NCBI GenBank assembly: GCA_937900465.1
Contig: CALCEJ010000155.1
Span: forward strand, 1-64,000
Reading direction: 5' to 3'
Origin: an uncultured Bacteroidales bacterium
GTDB taxonomy: Bacteria > Bacteroidota > Bacteroidia > Bacteroidales > UBA932
DNA length: 64,000 nucleotides
Part shown: positions 42,156 through 51,051 of the stretch, one piece after another
Position numbering within the stretch: position 1 is the first letter of the stretch
How the letters are laid out: each line of letters begins with the position of its first letter
Translations under genes and position numbers: made by a program
The notes under the pieces: model-generated
Told to the model about the DNA's origin: nothing
Databases searched by the model: none
What the model saw: the letters and a program-made list of their open reading frames with translations, nothing else

Positions 42156-43533
42156 GAGAACTTTCCGTATCGGAGGAGTCCATCCGGACGACAACAAGAT
42201 TTCCCGCGAGTGTCCCATCACTCCGCTCCCCGCTCCCCCCACGGTTTATATTTCCGTGGCCCAGCATATCGGCGCCCCCGCAAAACCCGTAGTCGCCCCC
42301 GGTGACCGGGTGCTTACCGGCCAGGTAATCGCGGAGCCCGGCGGATTCGTATCGGCCTATATCCACAGCTCCGTCACCGGAACGGTGAAATCCGTCGCTC
42401 CCCGCGCGGACCTTGCCGGAAACCCCGTGATGAGCATCGAGATAGCAGTTGAGCCCGACCAGTGGGCCCCCGGAATCGACACATCGGATACTCTCGTTAC
42501 AGATATCCCGGAGGACAACAAGGCGATTCTCGATGCAATCCGAAACGGCGGCGTCGTGGGCCTTGGCGGCGCGACATTCCCTACCCACGTGAAGCTGATG
42601 CCCCCTCCCGGCTCCAAGTGCGAGAGGCTCATCATCAACGGCTGCGAATGCGAACCGTACCTTACTTCCGACTTCCGTACCCTTCTGGAAAAGGGCGAAC
42701 AGGTGGTTGTCGGGGCCGCTATCATAAAGCAGGTGCTCGGGAACGTCCCCTGCACAATCGGAATCGAAGAGAACAAGCCCGAGGCGATAGCCCATATCCG
42801 TGAGGTCATCGAGGGGCTGAAGGCCGTCTCCCCGAAGTTCGACGGCATCGAAGTCCTTCCCCTGAAGATGCGCTATCCCCAGGGTGGTGAAAAGCAGCTC
42901 ATCGACGCTGTAATGCGCCGTCAAATAGGCTCCGGAGCCCTTCCCATCAGCGTAGGCGCCGTAGTCCAGAACGTCGCTACCGCCCTCGCCGTTTACGACG
43001 CGGTCCAAAAGGGCAGGCCCATTATCGACAACTCCGTAACCGTTACCGGGAAGTGTTTCCCCCGCCAGGCGAACCTTCTCGTCCGCGTAGGAACCCCGCT
43101 CAGCTACATAATCGACCATCTCGGCGGTTTCCCCGCGGAAGCGGCAAAAGTCATAAGCGGCGGACCAATGATGGGTAAGGCTGTCTCGAACCTCGAGGCG
43201 GCGACCGTCAAGGGAACATCGGCCCTGCTTTTCCTTACTGAGAAGGAGACAAGGCGTGAGAAGGAAACCGCCTGCATCCGCTGCGGAAAGTGCGCTGACG
43301 CTTGTCCTATGGGCCTGGAGCCGTTCCTTCTCGTCCGGCTTTCGAAGGCCGGCGACCTCGACGCCCTCGAGCAGAACGCGGTTCAGGACTGCATCGAGTG
43401 TGGCTGCTGCCTTTACAGCTGTCCCGCCAGGATACCCCTTCTGGACCGTATCCGTCTTGGGAAGGCTGATGTAATGAATGTTATCCGCGCACGCGCAGCC
43501 GCGGCAAAGGCTGCCGCAGAAGCAAAAAAATAG
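42148..43533 (+). CDS. rnfC: Rnf complex subunit C
   Basis: 461 residues from the ATG at 42148. Longer open frame to 42025 lies inside rnfB and is rejected. RnfC carries the NADH/FMN-binding part of the complex (GGVVGLGGATFPTHVKL, NGCECEPYLTSDFR) and two 4Fe-4S clusters (CIRCGKCADACPMGLEP and CIECGCCLYSCPARIPLL). It passes electrons between RnfB and NAD. The alanine/lysine-rich tail (RARAAAAKAAAEAKK) is short compared with enterobacterial RnfC. Confidence 0.95.
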   Translation: MSKRTFRIGGVHPDDNKISRECPITPLPAPPTVYISVAQHIGAPAKPVVAPGDRVLTGQVIAEPGGFVSAYIHSSVTGTVKSVAPRADLAGNPVMSIEIAVEPDQWAPGIDTSDTLVTDIPEDNKAILDAIRNGGVVGLGGATFPTHVKLMPPPGSKCERLIINGCECEPYLTSDFRTLLEKGEQVVVGAAIIKQVLGNVPCTIGIEENKPEAIAHIREVIEGLKAVSPKFDGIEVLPLKMRYPQGGEKQLIDAVMRRQIGSGALPISVGAVVQNVATALAVYDAVQKGRPIIDNSVTVTGKCFPRQANLLVRVGTPLSYIIDHLGGFPAEAAKVISGGPMMGKAVSNLEAATVKGTSALLFLTEKETRREKETACIRCGKCADACPMGLEPFLLVRLSKAGDLDALEQNAVQDCIECGCCLYSCPARIPLLDRIRLGKADVMNVIRARAAAAKAAAEAKK

Positions 43534-43540
43534 AGCCGCT

Positions 43541-44518
43541 ATGAATAAACTGTTAGTATCACCAAACCCCCACATCCACTCCAAGGACTCCACGAGGTCC
43601 CTTATGCTGGATGTCGTGATAGCTCTTATCCCGGCGGTCATCTGCAGCTTCGTGTTCTACGGCTGGAAGGAAATCCTTCTGATGGCCGTGAGCATCGCTT
43701 CCTGCGTGCTTCTGGAATGGGCCATCACCCGTTTCCTGCTCAAACGGGATTCTACCGTCGGAGACCTCTCCGCAGTTGTGACCGGAATTCTGCTCGGGAT
43801 GAATCTCCCGTATGAGACCCCCTGGTGGGTCGTCGTCATAGGCGCAGTCGTCGCAATCGGCGTTGCAAAGATGACCTTCGGTGGAATCGGCCAGAATATC
43901 TGGAACCCGGCTCTGGTGGGACGTGTGTTCCTGCTGATTTCGTTCCCTACCTATATGAATACCTGGAGCGCCCCCAAGGGACTCTTCGGTGTCGATGCAG
44001 TTACCGGACCTACCCCTCTGGGCGCCATCCAGATTGGCCTTTCCCAGAATGTCCCCGTGTCTGAGATCGTGTCTCAGTACGGCTATTCCAATATGCTGTT
44101 CGCGAACATCGGCGGTTCCGCCGGTGAGGTTTGCGCCCTTGCCCTGCTCGCTGGTTTTGTCTATCTGCTTTGCAGGAGGGTCATCAAGCCCTGGATTACG
44201 CTCAGCATCCTTGGGACTGTCGCCCTCGTGTCGCTCATATTCTGGGGTATCAATCCCGCCCGCTTCACGGATCCTGTGTTCAACCTCCTCACCGGCGGCC
44301 TTATCCTTGGATCCTGCTTTATGGCGACTGACTATGTCACCTCGCCGATGAGCACGCTTGGCGGAGTCATTTACGGTATCGGAATCGGGTTTATCACAAT
44401 GATGATCCGTTATTTCGGTTCCTATCCGGAAGGCGTTTCCTTCGCAATCCTTATTATGAACTCTGTTGTGCCGCTTCTGAATATGTGGTTCAAGCAGAAA
44501 AAATTCGGGAGGAAATAG
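43541..44518 (+). CDS. rnfD: Rnf complex subunit D (membrane, flavinylated)
   Basis: 325 residues from the ATG at 43541, eight bases after the rnfC stop. An integral membrane protein with about nine helices. NIWNPALVGRVFLLISFP and FMATDYVTSPMS are RnfD/NqrB hallmarks. The likely covalent FMN site is the threonine in DAVTGPTPLGAIQ. It forms the ion-translocating core with RnfA and RnfE. Confidence 0.94.
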   Translation: MNKLLVSPNPHIHSKDSTRSLMLDVVIALIPAVICSFVFYGWKEILLMAVSIASCVLLEWAITRFLLKRDSTVGDLSAVVTGILLGMNLPYETPWWVVVIGAVVAIGVAKMTFGGIGQNIWNPALVGRVFLLISFPTYMNTWSAPKGLFGVDAVTGPTPLGAIQIGLSQNVPVSEIVSQYGYSNMLFANIGGSAGEVCALALLAGFVYLLCRRVIKPWITLSILGTVALVSLIFWGINPARFTDPVFNLLTGGLILGSCFMATDYVTSPMSTLGGVIYGIGIGFITMMIRYFGSYPEGVSFAILIMNSVVPLLNMWFKQKKFGRK

Positions 44519-44523
44519 AGACT

Positions 44524-45087
44524 ATGGCACTTGCATCGAATCTCAAGAATATGGCACTGTCGCTTACCCTTGTGTGCCTCGTGTGCTCCGCCGTACTTGG
44601 CGCGGCATATGCAATCACGAAGGATTCCATCGACGCGGCGGCCGTGGAGAAGCTCAACAAATCGCTTCTTAGCGTAATGCCCCAGTTCAGCTCCGTTGAC
44701 AGGACGGAGGCCGGTGATGTCCGCGGTTATATCGGCCGTGACGCGGCCGGGGCCCCCGTCGGATATGCGTTTGAGACTGAGACCGTCGGTTTCGGCGGCC
44801 CCCTCAGGCTTATCGTAGGAATCACCCCGGACGGCCAGATATACAACACAACCGTCCTGTCCCACAACGAAACTCCCGGACTTGGCGCGAAATGCACCTC
44901 GGACGCGAAGTTTATGGGCCAGTGGAAGGGTATGGACCTTTCTTCCTGTAATCTCGCTGTCCGTCAGGACGGCGGCGACATCGACGCAATCACCGCTTCC
45001 ACTATTACTTCGCGTGCGTACACGCGTGCGGTAGTCCGGGCGGTCGAGGCTTTCAATCAACTGAAGGAGGAACAGAGCAATGAGTAA
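44524..45087 (+). CDS. rnfG: Rnf complex subunit G (FMN-binding)
   Basis: 187 residues from the ATG at 44524. One N-terminal membrane helix (SLTLVCLVCSAVLGAAYAIT) and a periplasmic FMN-binding domain with LSHNETPGLGAKC. The flavinylation motif reads DAITASTITSRAYTRAV. The usual form is D/S-G-A-T, so alanine and serine replace Gly-Ala here, but the acceptor threonine is kept. Its stop overlaps rnfE by eight bases. Confidence 0.92.
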   Translation: MALASNLKNMALSLTLVCLVCSAVLGAAYAITKDSIDAAAVEKLNKSLLSVMPQFSSVDRTEAGDVRGYIGRDAAGAPVGYAFETETVGFGGPLRLIVGITPDGQIYNTTVLSHNETPGLGAKCTSDAKFMGQWKGMDLSSCNLAVRQDGGDIDAITASTITSRAYTRAVVRAVEAFNQLKEEQSNE

Positions 45088-45667
45088 CAAACTCAGATAC
45101 ATCACCGACGGACTGGTGAAGAACAACCCCACGTTCGTCCTGATTCTTGGTATGTGCCCTACGCTGGCAACAACCACATCGGCCATAAACGGTCTTTCGA
45201 TGGGCCTTGCGACACTTTTCGTGCTGGTCCTGTCGAATATCGTGATTTCCGCCGTAGCGCCGCTTATCCCGGACAAGGTCCATATCCCGGCGTACATTGT
45301 TATCATCGCGACCTTCGTGACTGTAGTCCAGTTCGTTATGCAGGCCTTTACTCCCGCAATGTACGAGACGCTGGGCCTGTTCATCCCCCTTATCGTCGTA
45401 AACTGCATCATCCTCGGGCGCGCAGAGGCGTTCGCCTCCCGCAGCGGTGTGCTTGAATCGGCCTGTGACGGGCTTGGGGTGGGACTTGGCTTTACCTTGT
45501 CGCTGACGGTTCTCGGCGCGGTGAGGGAAATTCTCGGAAGCGGTTCCGTCTTCGGATGGAACTTCATCGGCGGCGGCGACGGAATGCTTGCGTTCGTAAT
45601 GGCCCCCGGCGCTTTCCTCTGCCTTGGCTACCTGATGGTCCTGTTCAATAAATTCCTCAAAAAGTAG
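45080..45667 (+). CDS. rnfE: Rnf complex subunit E
   Basis: 195 residues, six membrane helices. NNPTFVLILGMCPTLATTTS carries the conserved cysteine of the membrane iron-sulfur site shared with RnfA. Also INCIILGRAEAFA-like VNCIILGRAEAFASR. RnfE and RnfA form the pseudo-symmetric core through which electrons cross the membrane. Confidence 0.95.
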   Translation: MSNKLRYITDGLVKNNPTFVLILGMCPTLATTTSAINGLSMGLATLFVLVLSNIVISAVAPLIPDKVHIPAYIVIIATFVTVVQFVMQAFTPAMYETLGLFIPLIVVNCIILGRAEAFASRSGVLESACDGLGVGLGFTLSLTVLGAVREILGSGSVFGWNFIGGGDGMLAFVMAPGAFLCLGYLMVLFNKFLKK

Positions 45668-45673
45668 AGCCCT

Positions 45674-46276
45674 ATGGAATACTTCCTCATAATAATTTCG
45701 GCCATATTCGTCAATAATATCGTACTGGCCCAGTTCCTTGGAATCTGTCCTTTCCTCGGGGTATCCAACAAGCTTTCCACGGCAACGGGAATGTCCCTTG
45801 CGGTATGCTTTGTCATCACGCTTGCAACTCTCGTGACTTTCCTTCTGAACAGGTACGTGCTGGTTCCCCTCGGAATCACCTTCCTGCAGACCATCGCCTT
45901 CATCCTCGTGATCGCTTCGCTTGTCCAGATGGTTGAAATCGTCCTGAAGAAGATAAGCCCGTCGCTGTATCAGGCCCTCGGAATCTTCCTCCCGCTGATC
46001 ACCACCAACTGTGCAGTTCTCGGTGTCGCGCTCGACGTCGTGACAAAGCAGTTCACTTTCGGCCAGGCCGCCCATTCGCTGAACTTCGGGGAGGCTATCG
46101 TCTATGCATTTGCGACATCCCTCGGATACGGTCTTGCAATGGTGATTTTCGCCGGCATCCGCGAGCATCTTTCCGGCAACAACGTACCCAAGGCGTTCCG
46201 CGGAGTGCCCATCGCCCTTATCAGCGTAGGCATCCTTGCCCTTGCCTTTATGGGCTTCAGCGGGCTTGTCAAATAA
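45674..46276 (+). CDS. rnfA: Rnf complex subunit A
   Basis: 200 residues, six membrane helices. [20 protein letters not shown] with its conserved cysteine and [14 protein letters not shown] are diagnostic. It is the last gene of the rnfBCDGEA set, six bases after rnfE. No strong terminator was seen before the next promoter at 46288. Confidence 0.95.
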   Translation: MEYFLIIISAIFVNNIVLAQFLGICPFLGVSNKLSTATGMSLAVCFVITLATLVTFLLNRYVLVPLGITFLQTIAFILVIASLVQMVEIVLKKISPSLYQALGIFLPLITTNCAVLGVALDVVTKQFTFGQAAHSLNFGEAIVYAFATSLGYGLAMVIFAGIREHLSGNNVPKAFRGVPIALISVGILALAFMGFSGLVK

Positions 46277-46287
46277 ATTTTTATTTG

Positions 46288-46295
46288 TACATTTG
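46288..46295 (+). promoter_or_regulatory. -7 box for the small outer membrane protein
   Basis: TACATTTG, a full TAnnTTTG match, giving a leader of about 40 nt rich in A/T, as is usual for abundant outer membrane proteins in this phylum. Confidence 0.55.
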
Positions 46296-46341
46296 TAAAC
46301 TTGAATCATAGAACAATACTAAACTTAAACGTATTATTATT

Positions 46342-46776
46342 ATGAAAAAATTCATTGCTATCGTAGCAGCCCTTATGACTTTCGCAGTAGTTGCATCCGC
46401 TCAGCCCCGCGCAATCGGTATCCGTGCCGGTTATGGTGGAGAGCTTTCCTATCAGCACAGCCTTGGCGCAGCAAACTTCCTTGAGGTTGACGCCGGTTGG
46501 TGGGCAAACGGAATCAACGTTGCTGCCGCTTATGACTTCAGCGTAGCGCCCGTCGGACCCTTCAACTTCTATGCTGGTCCTGCAGCAGACGTTTGGATGT
46601 GGAGTGCGGAGAATGAGAGCGGACTCGGAGCAGGCGTCGGCGCCCAGCTCGGTCTTGAGTACATCTTCTCCTTCCCTCTCCAGATTTCCCTCGACTGGAG
46701 GCCTATGTTCAACATCATCCCTGCAACAGGCTTCGGCTGGAACAGCATTGCACTCGGTCTCCGTTACGCATTCTAA
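46342..46776 (+). CDS. Small outer membrane beta-barrel protein
   Basis: 144 residues. MKKFIAIVAALMTFAVVASA is a signal peptide. The mature part is made of alternating strands with many Gly and aromatics (AIGIRAGYGGELSYQHSLG, FNFYAGPAADVWMW) and ends IALGLRYAF, with the terminal phenylalanine needed for outer membrane insertion. About 8 strands fit the length. It has its own promoter and a terminator, so it is a single-gene unit. The family is not named. Confidence 0.75.
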   Translation: MKKFIAIVAALMTFAVVASAQPRAIGIRAGYGGELSYQHSLGAANFLEVDAGWWANGINVAAAYDFSVAPVGPFNFYAGPAADVWMWSAENESGLGAGVGAQLGLEYIFSFPLQISLDWRPMFNIIPATGFGWNSIALGLRYAF

Positions 46777-46797
46777 AGGCCAGTTCGTAAAAAATAA

Positions 46798-46830
46798 GGT
46801 CAGGCCCTTCCCGGGTTTGGCCTTTTTTTT
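46798..46830 (+). terminator. Terminator after the outer membrane protein gene
   Basis: GGTCAGGCCC and GGGTTTGGCC pair with several G-T wobbles around TTCCC, followed by eight T. Confidence 0.7.
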
Positions 46831-46871
46831 GTACCTTGCGCGTCCATAACGTGTATTACTCTAAACGGATT

Positions 46872-48653
46872 ATGGTTATGTACAGAAGGTTTTTAATGAT
46901 TCTTGCAGCCCTCTGCGTGGTTTTCGCTTGTTCCAAGGATGACATCACGGGCTCGAGCAACAATACCGGAGCGGACGACAGTGCCGGGAGCACTATCGAC
47001 ACGGACGCATCAGATGACTACGTCGCAAACACGACTTTTGCAGGCACCGTCACCGTAACTTATTCTTCCTCCAGCGCTACTGTATCAATAGGCAGCGGAC
47101 TTACCGCATCGGAATTTTCCCAGTCTGTCAGCGGCGCAGGCGTTACCATCACCTATAGCGGTACGGATAACGTCATCTACAAACTTACCGGAACGACATC
47201 GGACGGCTACTTCAAGCTCTACAGTTCCAAAAAGCAGGAGATCCTCCTCGACGGAGTCAGCATCACGAACTCCAACGGAGCGGCTATCAACAATCAGAGC
47301 AAAAAGCGCACTTTCGTTGTCCTGAGCGGCACCAACAAGCTCGCGGACGGCGGCTCTTACAGCAATACCCCTTCGACTGAGGGCGAAAAGGCCGCCTTCT
47401 TCTCCGAGGGCCAGCTCATCTTCAGCGGAAGCGGCTCCCTTTCCGTCACTGCAAGCGGCAAAGCCGGGATCACTTCTGACGATTACGTCCGCTTCCTGGG
47501 CGGAACCATCGACGTTACAACGTCCTCCGGTCACGGAGTCCGCGGCAAGGATGCTATCATCGTAACTGACGGAACGATCGACGTTAACGTAACTTCCGCC
47601 GCAACCGGCAAGAAGGGATTCTCCTCCGATACCCTCGTTTATTTTGCGGGAGGTACGACCACAATCACCAATGCGGCCAGTGCCGGCACTGTTGACGGCG
47701 AACTTACCGGATGTGCGGGCATAAAAGCTGACAAGCGCTTTGAGATTGTGGGCGGAACGCTTAATATCACCTCCACCGGAACCGGTTCAAAGGGTATCAA
47801 CTGCGACAACGTGGGATACTTCACCGGCGGAACGGTCAATATCACCGTAACAGGCTCCAATTACGGCAACTCCTCCAACCAGGGAGGCGGTTCCGGTAAC
47901 GGATGGGGCGGTGGCGGAAACCGTCCGCGCAGCGTGGATGACGGCACGAAGAGTTCGGACACGTCAATTTCCTCCAAGGGCCTCAAATTCGACGGAAACA
48001 TCTACTTCAACGGAGCCGATGTTACCGTAAAGTGCTCCAATCACGAGGGTATCGAATCCAAGGCGTCCATTACCGTAAACGGCGGATCCGTTTATAGTTA
48101 CGCCTCCGATGACTCTATCAACGCGGCAAGCACCTTCACCGTCAACAGCGGTTACGTCTTCGGACAGTCCACCGGCAATGACGGAATGGATGCCAACGGT
48201 AATTTCTATATCAAGGGCGGTGTGGTCTATGCAGTTGGCACAGGCTCTCCTGAAGTGGGCCTCGATGCAAATACCGAGGGCGGATACAAGCTCTATATCC
48301 AGGGAGGAACCGTTATCGCCGTAGGCGGTCTTGAGGGCGGGTCCAGCCTGTCACAGGGCTATGTCTCAGCCTCTGTTTCCTCCAACACGTCCTATGCGGT
48401 CGAAAGCGGAAGCACCGTTCTCGCTGCATTCAAGACTCCTTCAAGCCTGAGCGTGTCGAATGTTGCAGTCTCCTGCCCCTCGATGAAAAACGGATCATCC
48501 TATACTTTCCTCTCCGGTGCGACTGTTTCCGGCGGGACCTCCTACTTCGGAGGACTGTATACGGAAGGAGCCACCGCATCCGGCGGCAGCTCCTCATCCC
48601 TGACCGCAACCACAACCTCCTCCGGAGGAATGGGCGGCGGTGGATTCCGTTAG
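46872..48653 (+). CDS. Cthe_2159-type carbohydrate-binding lipoprotein
   Basis: About 593 residues from the ATG at 46872 (one at 46878 is equally possible). MYRRFLMILAALCVVFAC is a lipoprotein signal. The body is a long right-handed beta-helix of repeated short strands (LDGVSITNSNGAAINNQSKK, GGTLNITSTGTGSKGINCDN), matching the Cthe_2159 family, which binds cellulose or pectin-like polymers and calcium. A glycine/asparagine loop (NQGGGSGNGWGGGGNRP, near 350) interrupts the helix. The tail ends SSGGMGGGGFR. It converges with the DUF3868 gene (4-bp overlap). Confidence 0.75.
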   Translation: MVMYRRFLMILAALCVVFACSKDDITGSSNNTGADDSAGSTIDTDASDDYVANTTFAGTVTVTYSSSSATVSIGSGLTASEFSQSVSGAGVTITYSGTDNVIYKLTGTTSDGYFKLYSSKKQEILLDGVSITNSNGAAINNQSKKRTFVVLSGTNKLADGGSYSNTPSTEGEKAAFFSEGQLIFSGSGSLSVTASGKAGITSDDYVRFLGGTIDVTTSSGHGVRGKDAIIVTDGTIDVNVTSAATGKKGFSSDTLVYFAGGTTTITNAASAGTVDGELTGCAGIKADKRFEIVGGTLNITSTGTGSKGINCDNVGYFTGGTVNITVTGSNYGNSSNQGGGSGNGWGGGGNRPRSVDDGTKSSDTSISSKGLKFDGNIYFNGADVTVKCSNHEGIESKASITVNGGSVYSYASDDSINAASTFTVNSGYVFGQSTGNDGMDANGNFYIKGGVVYAVGTGSPEVGLDANTEGGYKLYIQGGTVIAVGGLEGGSSLSQGYVSASVSSNTSYAVESGSTVLAAFKTPSSLSVSNVAVSCPSMKNGSSYTFLSGATVSGGTSYFGGLYTEGATASGGSSSSLTATTTSSGGMGGGGFR

Positions 48654-50188
48654 TTGGAAGCAGATTCTGCTTCCTCGAGAGCCTTACGGTTCTCTTCCAG
48701 AGCCTTTACGATGCCGTTCACGGACTCCAGTGCCGGGACGGCATCTTCAATTCCCGCGACCTCTGCCGCAGTGAAGAGTTTGCCGGCCTGGACCCAGTCT
48801 CCGGTGAGCGCATAGTAAATTCCCTTGGTGTAGAGTGCGACAGGGCTGTCGCCGATGCGGTGCAGATAGAACGCAGCGCGGTCCATACTGCCCAGTGACA
48901 TCGCCGCATTGGCTGCATTGATGTTCACGATTTCATCGTCAGGGTAAACCCTTGCCGCAACGGAGAATACGTGATTGAACTCCCGGGAACCTACGTTATA
49001 GCCCTGGGCCGCGAGGAAGAACTCATTGATGGAGAGGTTCTGGGGCCTTGTCTCCATAATGCGCCTTGCATCCTCTGCGGTAGTGTAGCTCCTGACCGTG
49101 TAGCTGACCTTGTAGTCAGTGCGGCGAAGACCGGGGAACACTTCCTGGACAAGATACTTCCAGGCAGAGGGGTAGTTGCTCTTGATACGGGCTTCCTTCT
49201 TGTCGGGAGCGGCGTTGGAGTCGAGGATTGAAAGGACCTTTTCCCTTGAAGGGAAGTCCGGGTTCTGCTCGACTTCTTTCCTGAGGCCGTCCCAGTTCTC
49301 CGCTACGGATTCGGGGAGATAGATATCGTCCGGCAGTTCGTAAAGGCCGCTGACGTACTCCCTGATAGCCTCTGTCCTTGCGGCTGCGAGTTTCTCGTTG
49401 ACGGCATACGAACCGTCAGGAGAGGAATAGCCGCGGAGAATTATCCGGGTGATGGTCATATCGGCATCGTTACGGACGGAGTCCACCGTGGCGCGAATCT
49501 TTCCAAGCTCGGAGGCGTTGTTCTCATACGAGGGATCGACAGCCGTGCTGCCGGAAGCAAAGACGACGTAAGCCTCGCCGGAGATATCCCGTTCCTTCAC
49601 CGTGGTCTCCGCATCCGGGAGGACGTAGATGTAGTGGGGGACGAACTCCGGAACGTTCACGAGAGCGGGTCCGGATGAGGGCTCCGGCTCCGGTTCCGGC
49701 TCCGGCTCGGGAATCCTGGCGCTGAGGATAGGGTGTCCGTGTGTGATACGGCCTTCCTTGCCACAGCAGTTCACCGCCTGGCGGTCGATGCGAAGCTTCG
49801 CCTCAGACATCCAGGGAAGATATCCCACGACGGCGATGTAGTGGACCGGGCTTGGGATATCCTTTCGGTAGAATTCCCATTCTTCCGGGCTGAACACGTC
49901 GGAACTCCTTTCCGCGCGTGCGCGGTGGTAGAAGTAGCCTCTTGAGTAGATTGTCGCGGTGGGAAGGACCGTGTAGTTGTTCCCTCCGAAAATGACCGGA
50001 GTGAAGTAGACGGCCTGATTCCTTTCAAACTCATATCTGGAGAAGTCGAGGTCCATCTTGACGACGAGATCCTCCCCGTCGTGGGCGAACTCGAGGTTCG
50101 TAACGGCGACATCATTTGAATATTCCTGTCCCCTGAGCGATAAACAGAGGGCAAGAGCCGCAAATGCGATTGCTATTGTCTTTTTCAT
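48650..50188 (-). CDS. DUF3868 fimbrial-locus protein with OmpA-like domain
   Basis: 512 residues. MKKTIAIAFAALALCLSLRG is a signal peptide. Residues ~22-160 are the DUF3868 domain (YSNDVAVTNLEFAHDGEDLV, FTPVIFGGNNYTVLPTATIY). An EPEPEPEPEP spacer (~163-172) follows, then an OmpA-like peptidoglycan-binding part (AYVVFASGSTAVDPSYENNA, GYSSPDGSYAVNEKLAAART) and a helical repeat end. DUF3868 and DUF3575 proteins are paired in Bacteroidales fimbrial clusters. Here it is the last gene of the amylase-fimbria operon and may anchor the fibre to the cell wall. Confidence 0.8.
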   Translation of the reverse strand: MKKTIAIAFAALALCLSLRGQEYSNDVAVTNLEFAHDGEDLVVKMDLDFSRYEFERNQAVYFTPVIFGGNNYTVLPTATIYSRGYFYHRARAERSSDVFSPEEWEFYRKDIPSPVHYIAVVGYLPWMSEAKLRIDRQAVNCCGKEGRITHGHPILSARIPEPEPEPEPEPSSGPALVNVPEFVPHYIYVLPDAETTVKERDISGEAYVVFASGSTAVDPSYENNASELGKIRATVDSVRNDADMTITRIILRGYSSPDGSYAVNEKLAAARTEAIREYVSGLYELPDDIYLPESVAENWDGLRKEVEQNPDFPSREKVLSILDSNAAPDKKEARIKSNYPSAWKYLVQEVFPGLRRTDYKVSYTVRSYTTAEDARRIMETRPQNLSINEFFLAAQGYNVGSREFNHVFSVAARVYPDDEIVNINAANAAMSLGSMDRAAFYLHRIGDSPVALYTKGIYYALTGDWVQAGKLFTAAEVAGIEDAVPALESVNGIVKALEENRKALEEAESASN

Positions 50189-50200
50189 CTTTCCGGGGAT

Positions 50201-50839
50201 TTAAAACAGGTAAACGACAGAAAGGGCGAGGTGAGTCGGGCCCACAAAGTCGAAAGTCGAACGGTGGTCGTAGATGGGAGTGGCGCCTTCGGTTACGTCC
50301 CCTTTGGAGACGTAGTAGTTGCCGTTCTCATCCTGGGGAAGAAGGTACTCGGTGCAGCGGAGGTACATATAGCCCAGCCCGAATTCCGCCTCCAGGTTCC
50401 AGTGACGGCCCAGTATCCAGTCATAGCCTATTCCGACGCCGGCGGAAAGGAACTTTCCGTCAGCCATAAGGTATTTCTGGAAGTTCGGGAACTTGTGGTA
50501 ATACTGGCTGAAATCCCACCACAGATGCCCCGCATCGATATTCATTCCACCCATCGCATAGGCCGATGCGAACCATCCGTTGAATCTTTCGCAGAACCAA
50601 TACTTGAGTTCCGGGCGGACGATAAGGTGATTCAGCGTGATGTCGTAAGCATCCCAGTTACGGTAGGAACCTGCAAGTTCCACCGACCAGTGCTGAGTGA
50701 TACCTACCTCCAGTCCGAGGTTCGCGGAAGCGGTGGCGTCGTGAAGCAGATTGGTCTTCACGGCCACCCTGTTCTGCGCTCCTGCCGCGACGGGCAGAAG
50801 GAGCGCAGCGGTGATAATCATCAATAGAGCTTTTTTCAT
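50201..50839 (-). CDS. DUF3575 outer membrane protein
   Basis: 212 residues from the ATG at 50837-50839. Signal peptide MKKALLMIITAALLLPVAAGA. The body matches DUF3575: NRVAVKTNLLHDATASANLG, then LEVGITQHWSVELAGSYRNW, and ends LALSVVYLF with a terminal phenylalanine, so it is an outer membrane barrel. It lies 12 bp upstream of the DUF3868 gene and one base after a small lipoprotein gene. It is probably the membrane platform for the fimbria. Confidence 0.82.
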   Translation of the reverse strand: MKKALLMIITAALLLPVAAGAQNRVAVKTNLLHDATASANLGLEVGITQHWSVELAGSYRNWDAYDITLNHLIVRPELKYWFCERFNGWFASAYAMGGMNIDAGHLWWDFSQYYHKFPNFQKYLMADGKFLSAGVGIGYDWILGRHWNLEAEFGLGYMYLRCTEYLLPQDENGNYYVSKGDVTEGATPIYDHRSTFDFVGPTHLALSVVYLF

Positions 50840-50840
50840 A

Positions 50841-51044
50841 TTACTCTCCGTCTTCAGGGGTGTAATCCGGATCTTCTCCGTCATTCCAACCGTCAGCGCT
50901 CACAGAGGGGACGACCTGCCTCGCCAAAGCCTCCTCCCGGGCCCTTATTTCAAGGGCCTCCTCCGGGTCCATTGATTCCCGGCGGCAGGAAAGAGCGGAA
51001 ATCATAAGGATTCCCGTCGCTATTGCAAGTAAGAGTCTTCTCAT
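50841..51044 (-). CDS. Small lipoprotein (67 residues)
   Basis: MRRLLLAIATGILMISALSC is a lipoprotein signal with lipobox ALSC. The mature ~47 residues are helical then acidic (DPEEALEIRAREEALARQ, tail DGEDPDYTPEDGE). No family recognised. It sits tightly between the fimbrillin and DUF3575 genes (7 bp and 1 bp), so it belongs to the operon and may be an assembly or anchoring factor. Confidence 0.65.
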   Translation of the reverse strand: MRRLLLAIATGILMISALSCRRESMDPEEALEIRAREEALARQVVPSVSADGWNDGEDPDYTPEDGE

Positions 51045-51051
51045 AGGGCGC

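Noticed and set aside
40959..42242. 427-residue minus-strand frame across rseC and rnfB
   Set aside because: Shadow of two well-supported genes. No promoter and no recognisable domain.
42046..43641. 531-residue open frame on the minus strand across rnfC
   Set aside because: Antisense to a conserved gene with all RnfC motifs. Open only because of GC-rich third positions.
45053..46309. 418-residue minus-strand frame across rnfE and rnfA
   Set aside because: Very polar shadow of two membrane-protein genes.
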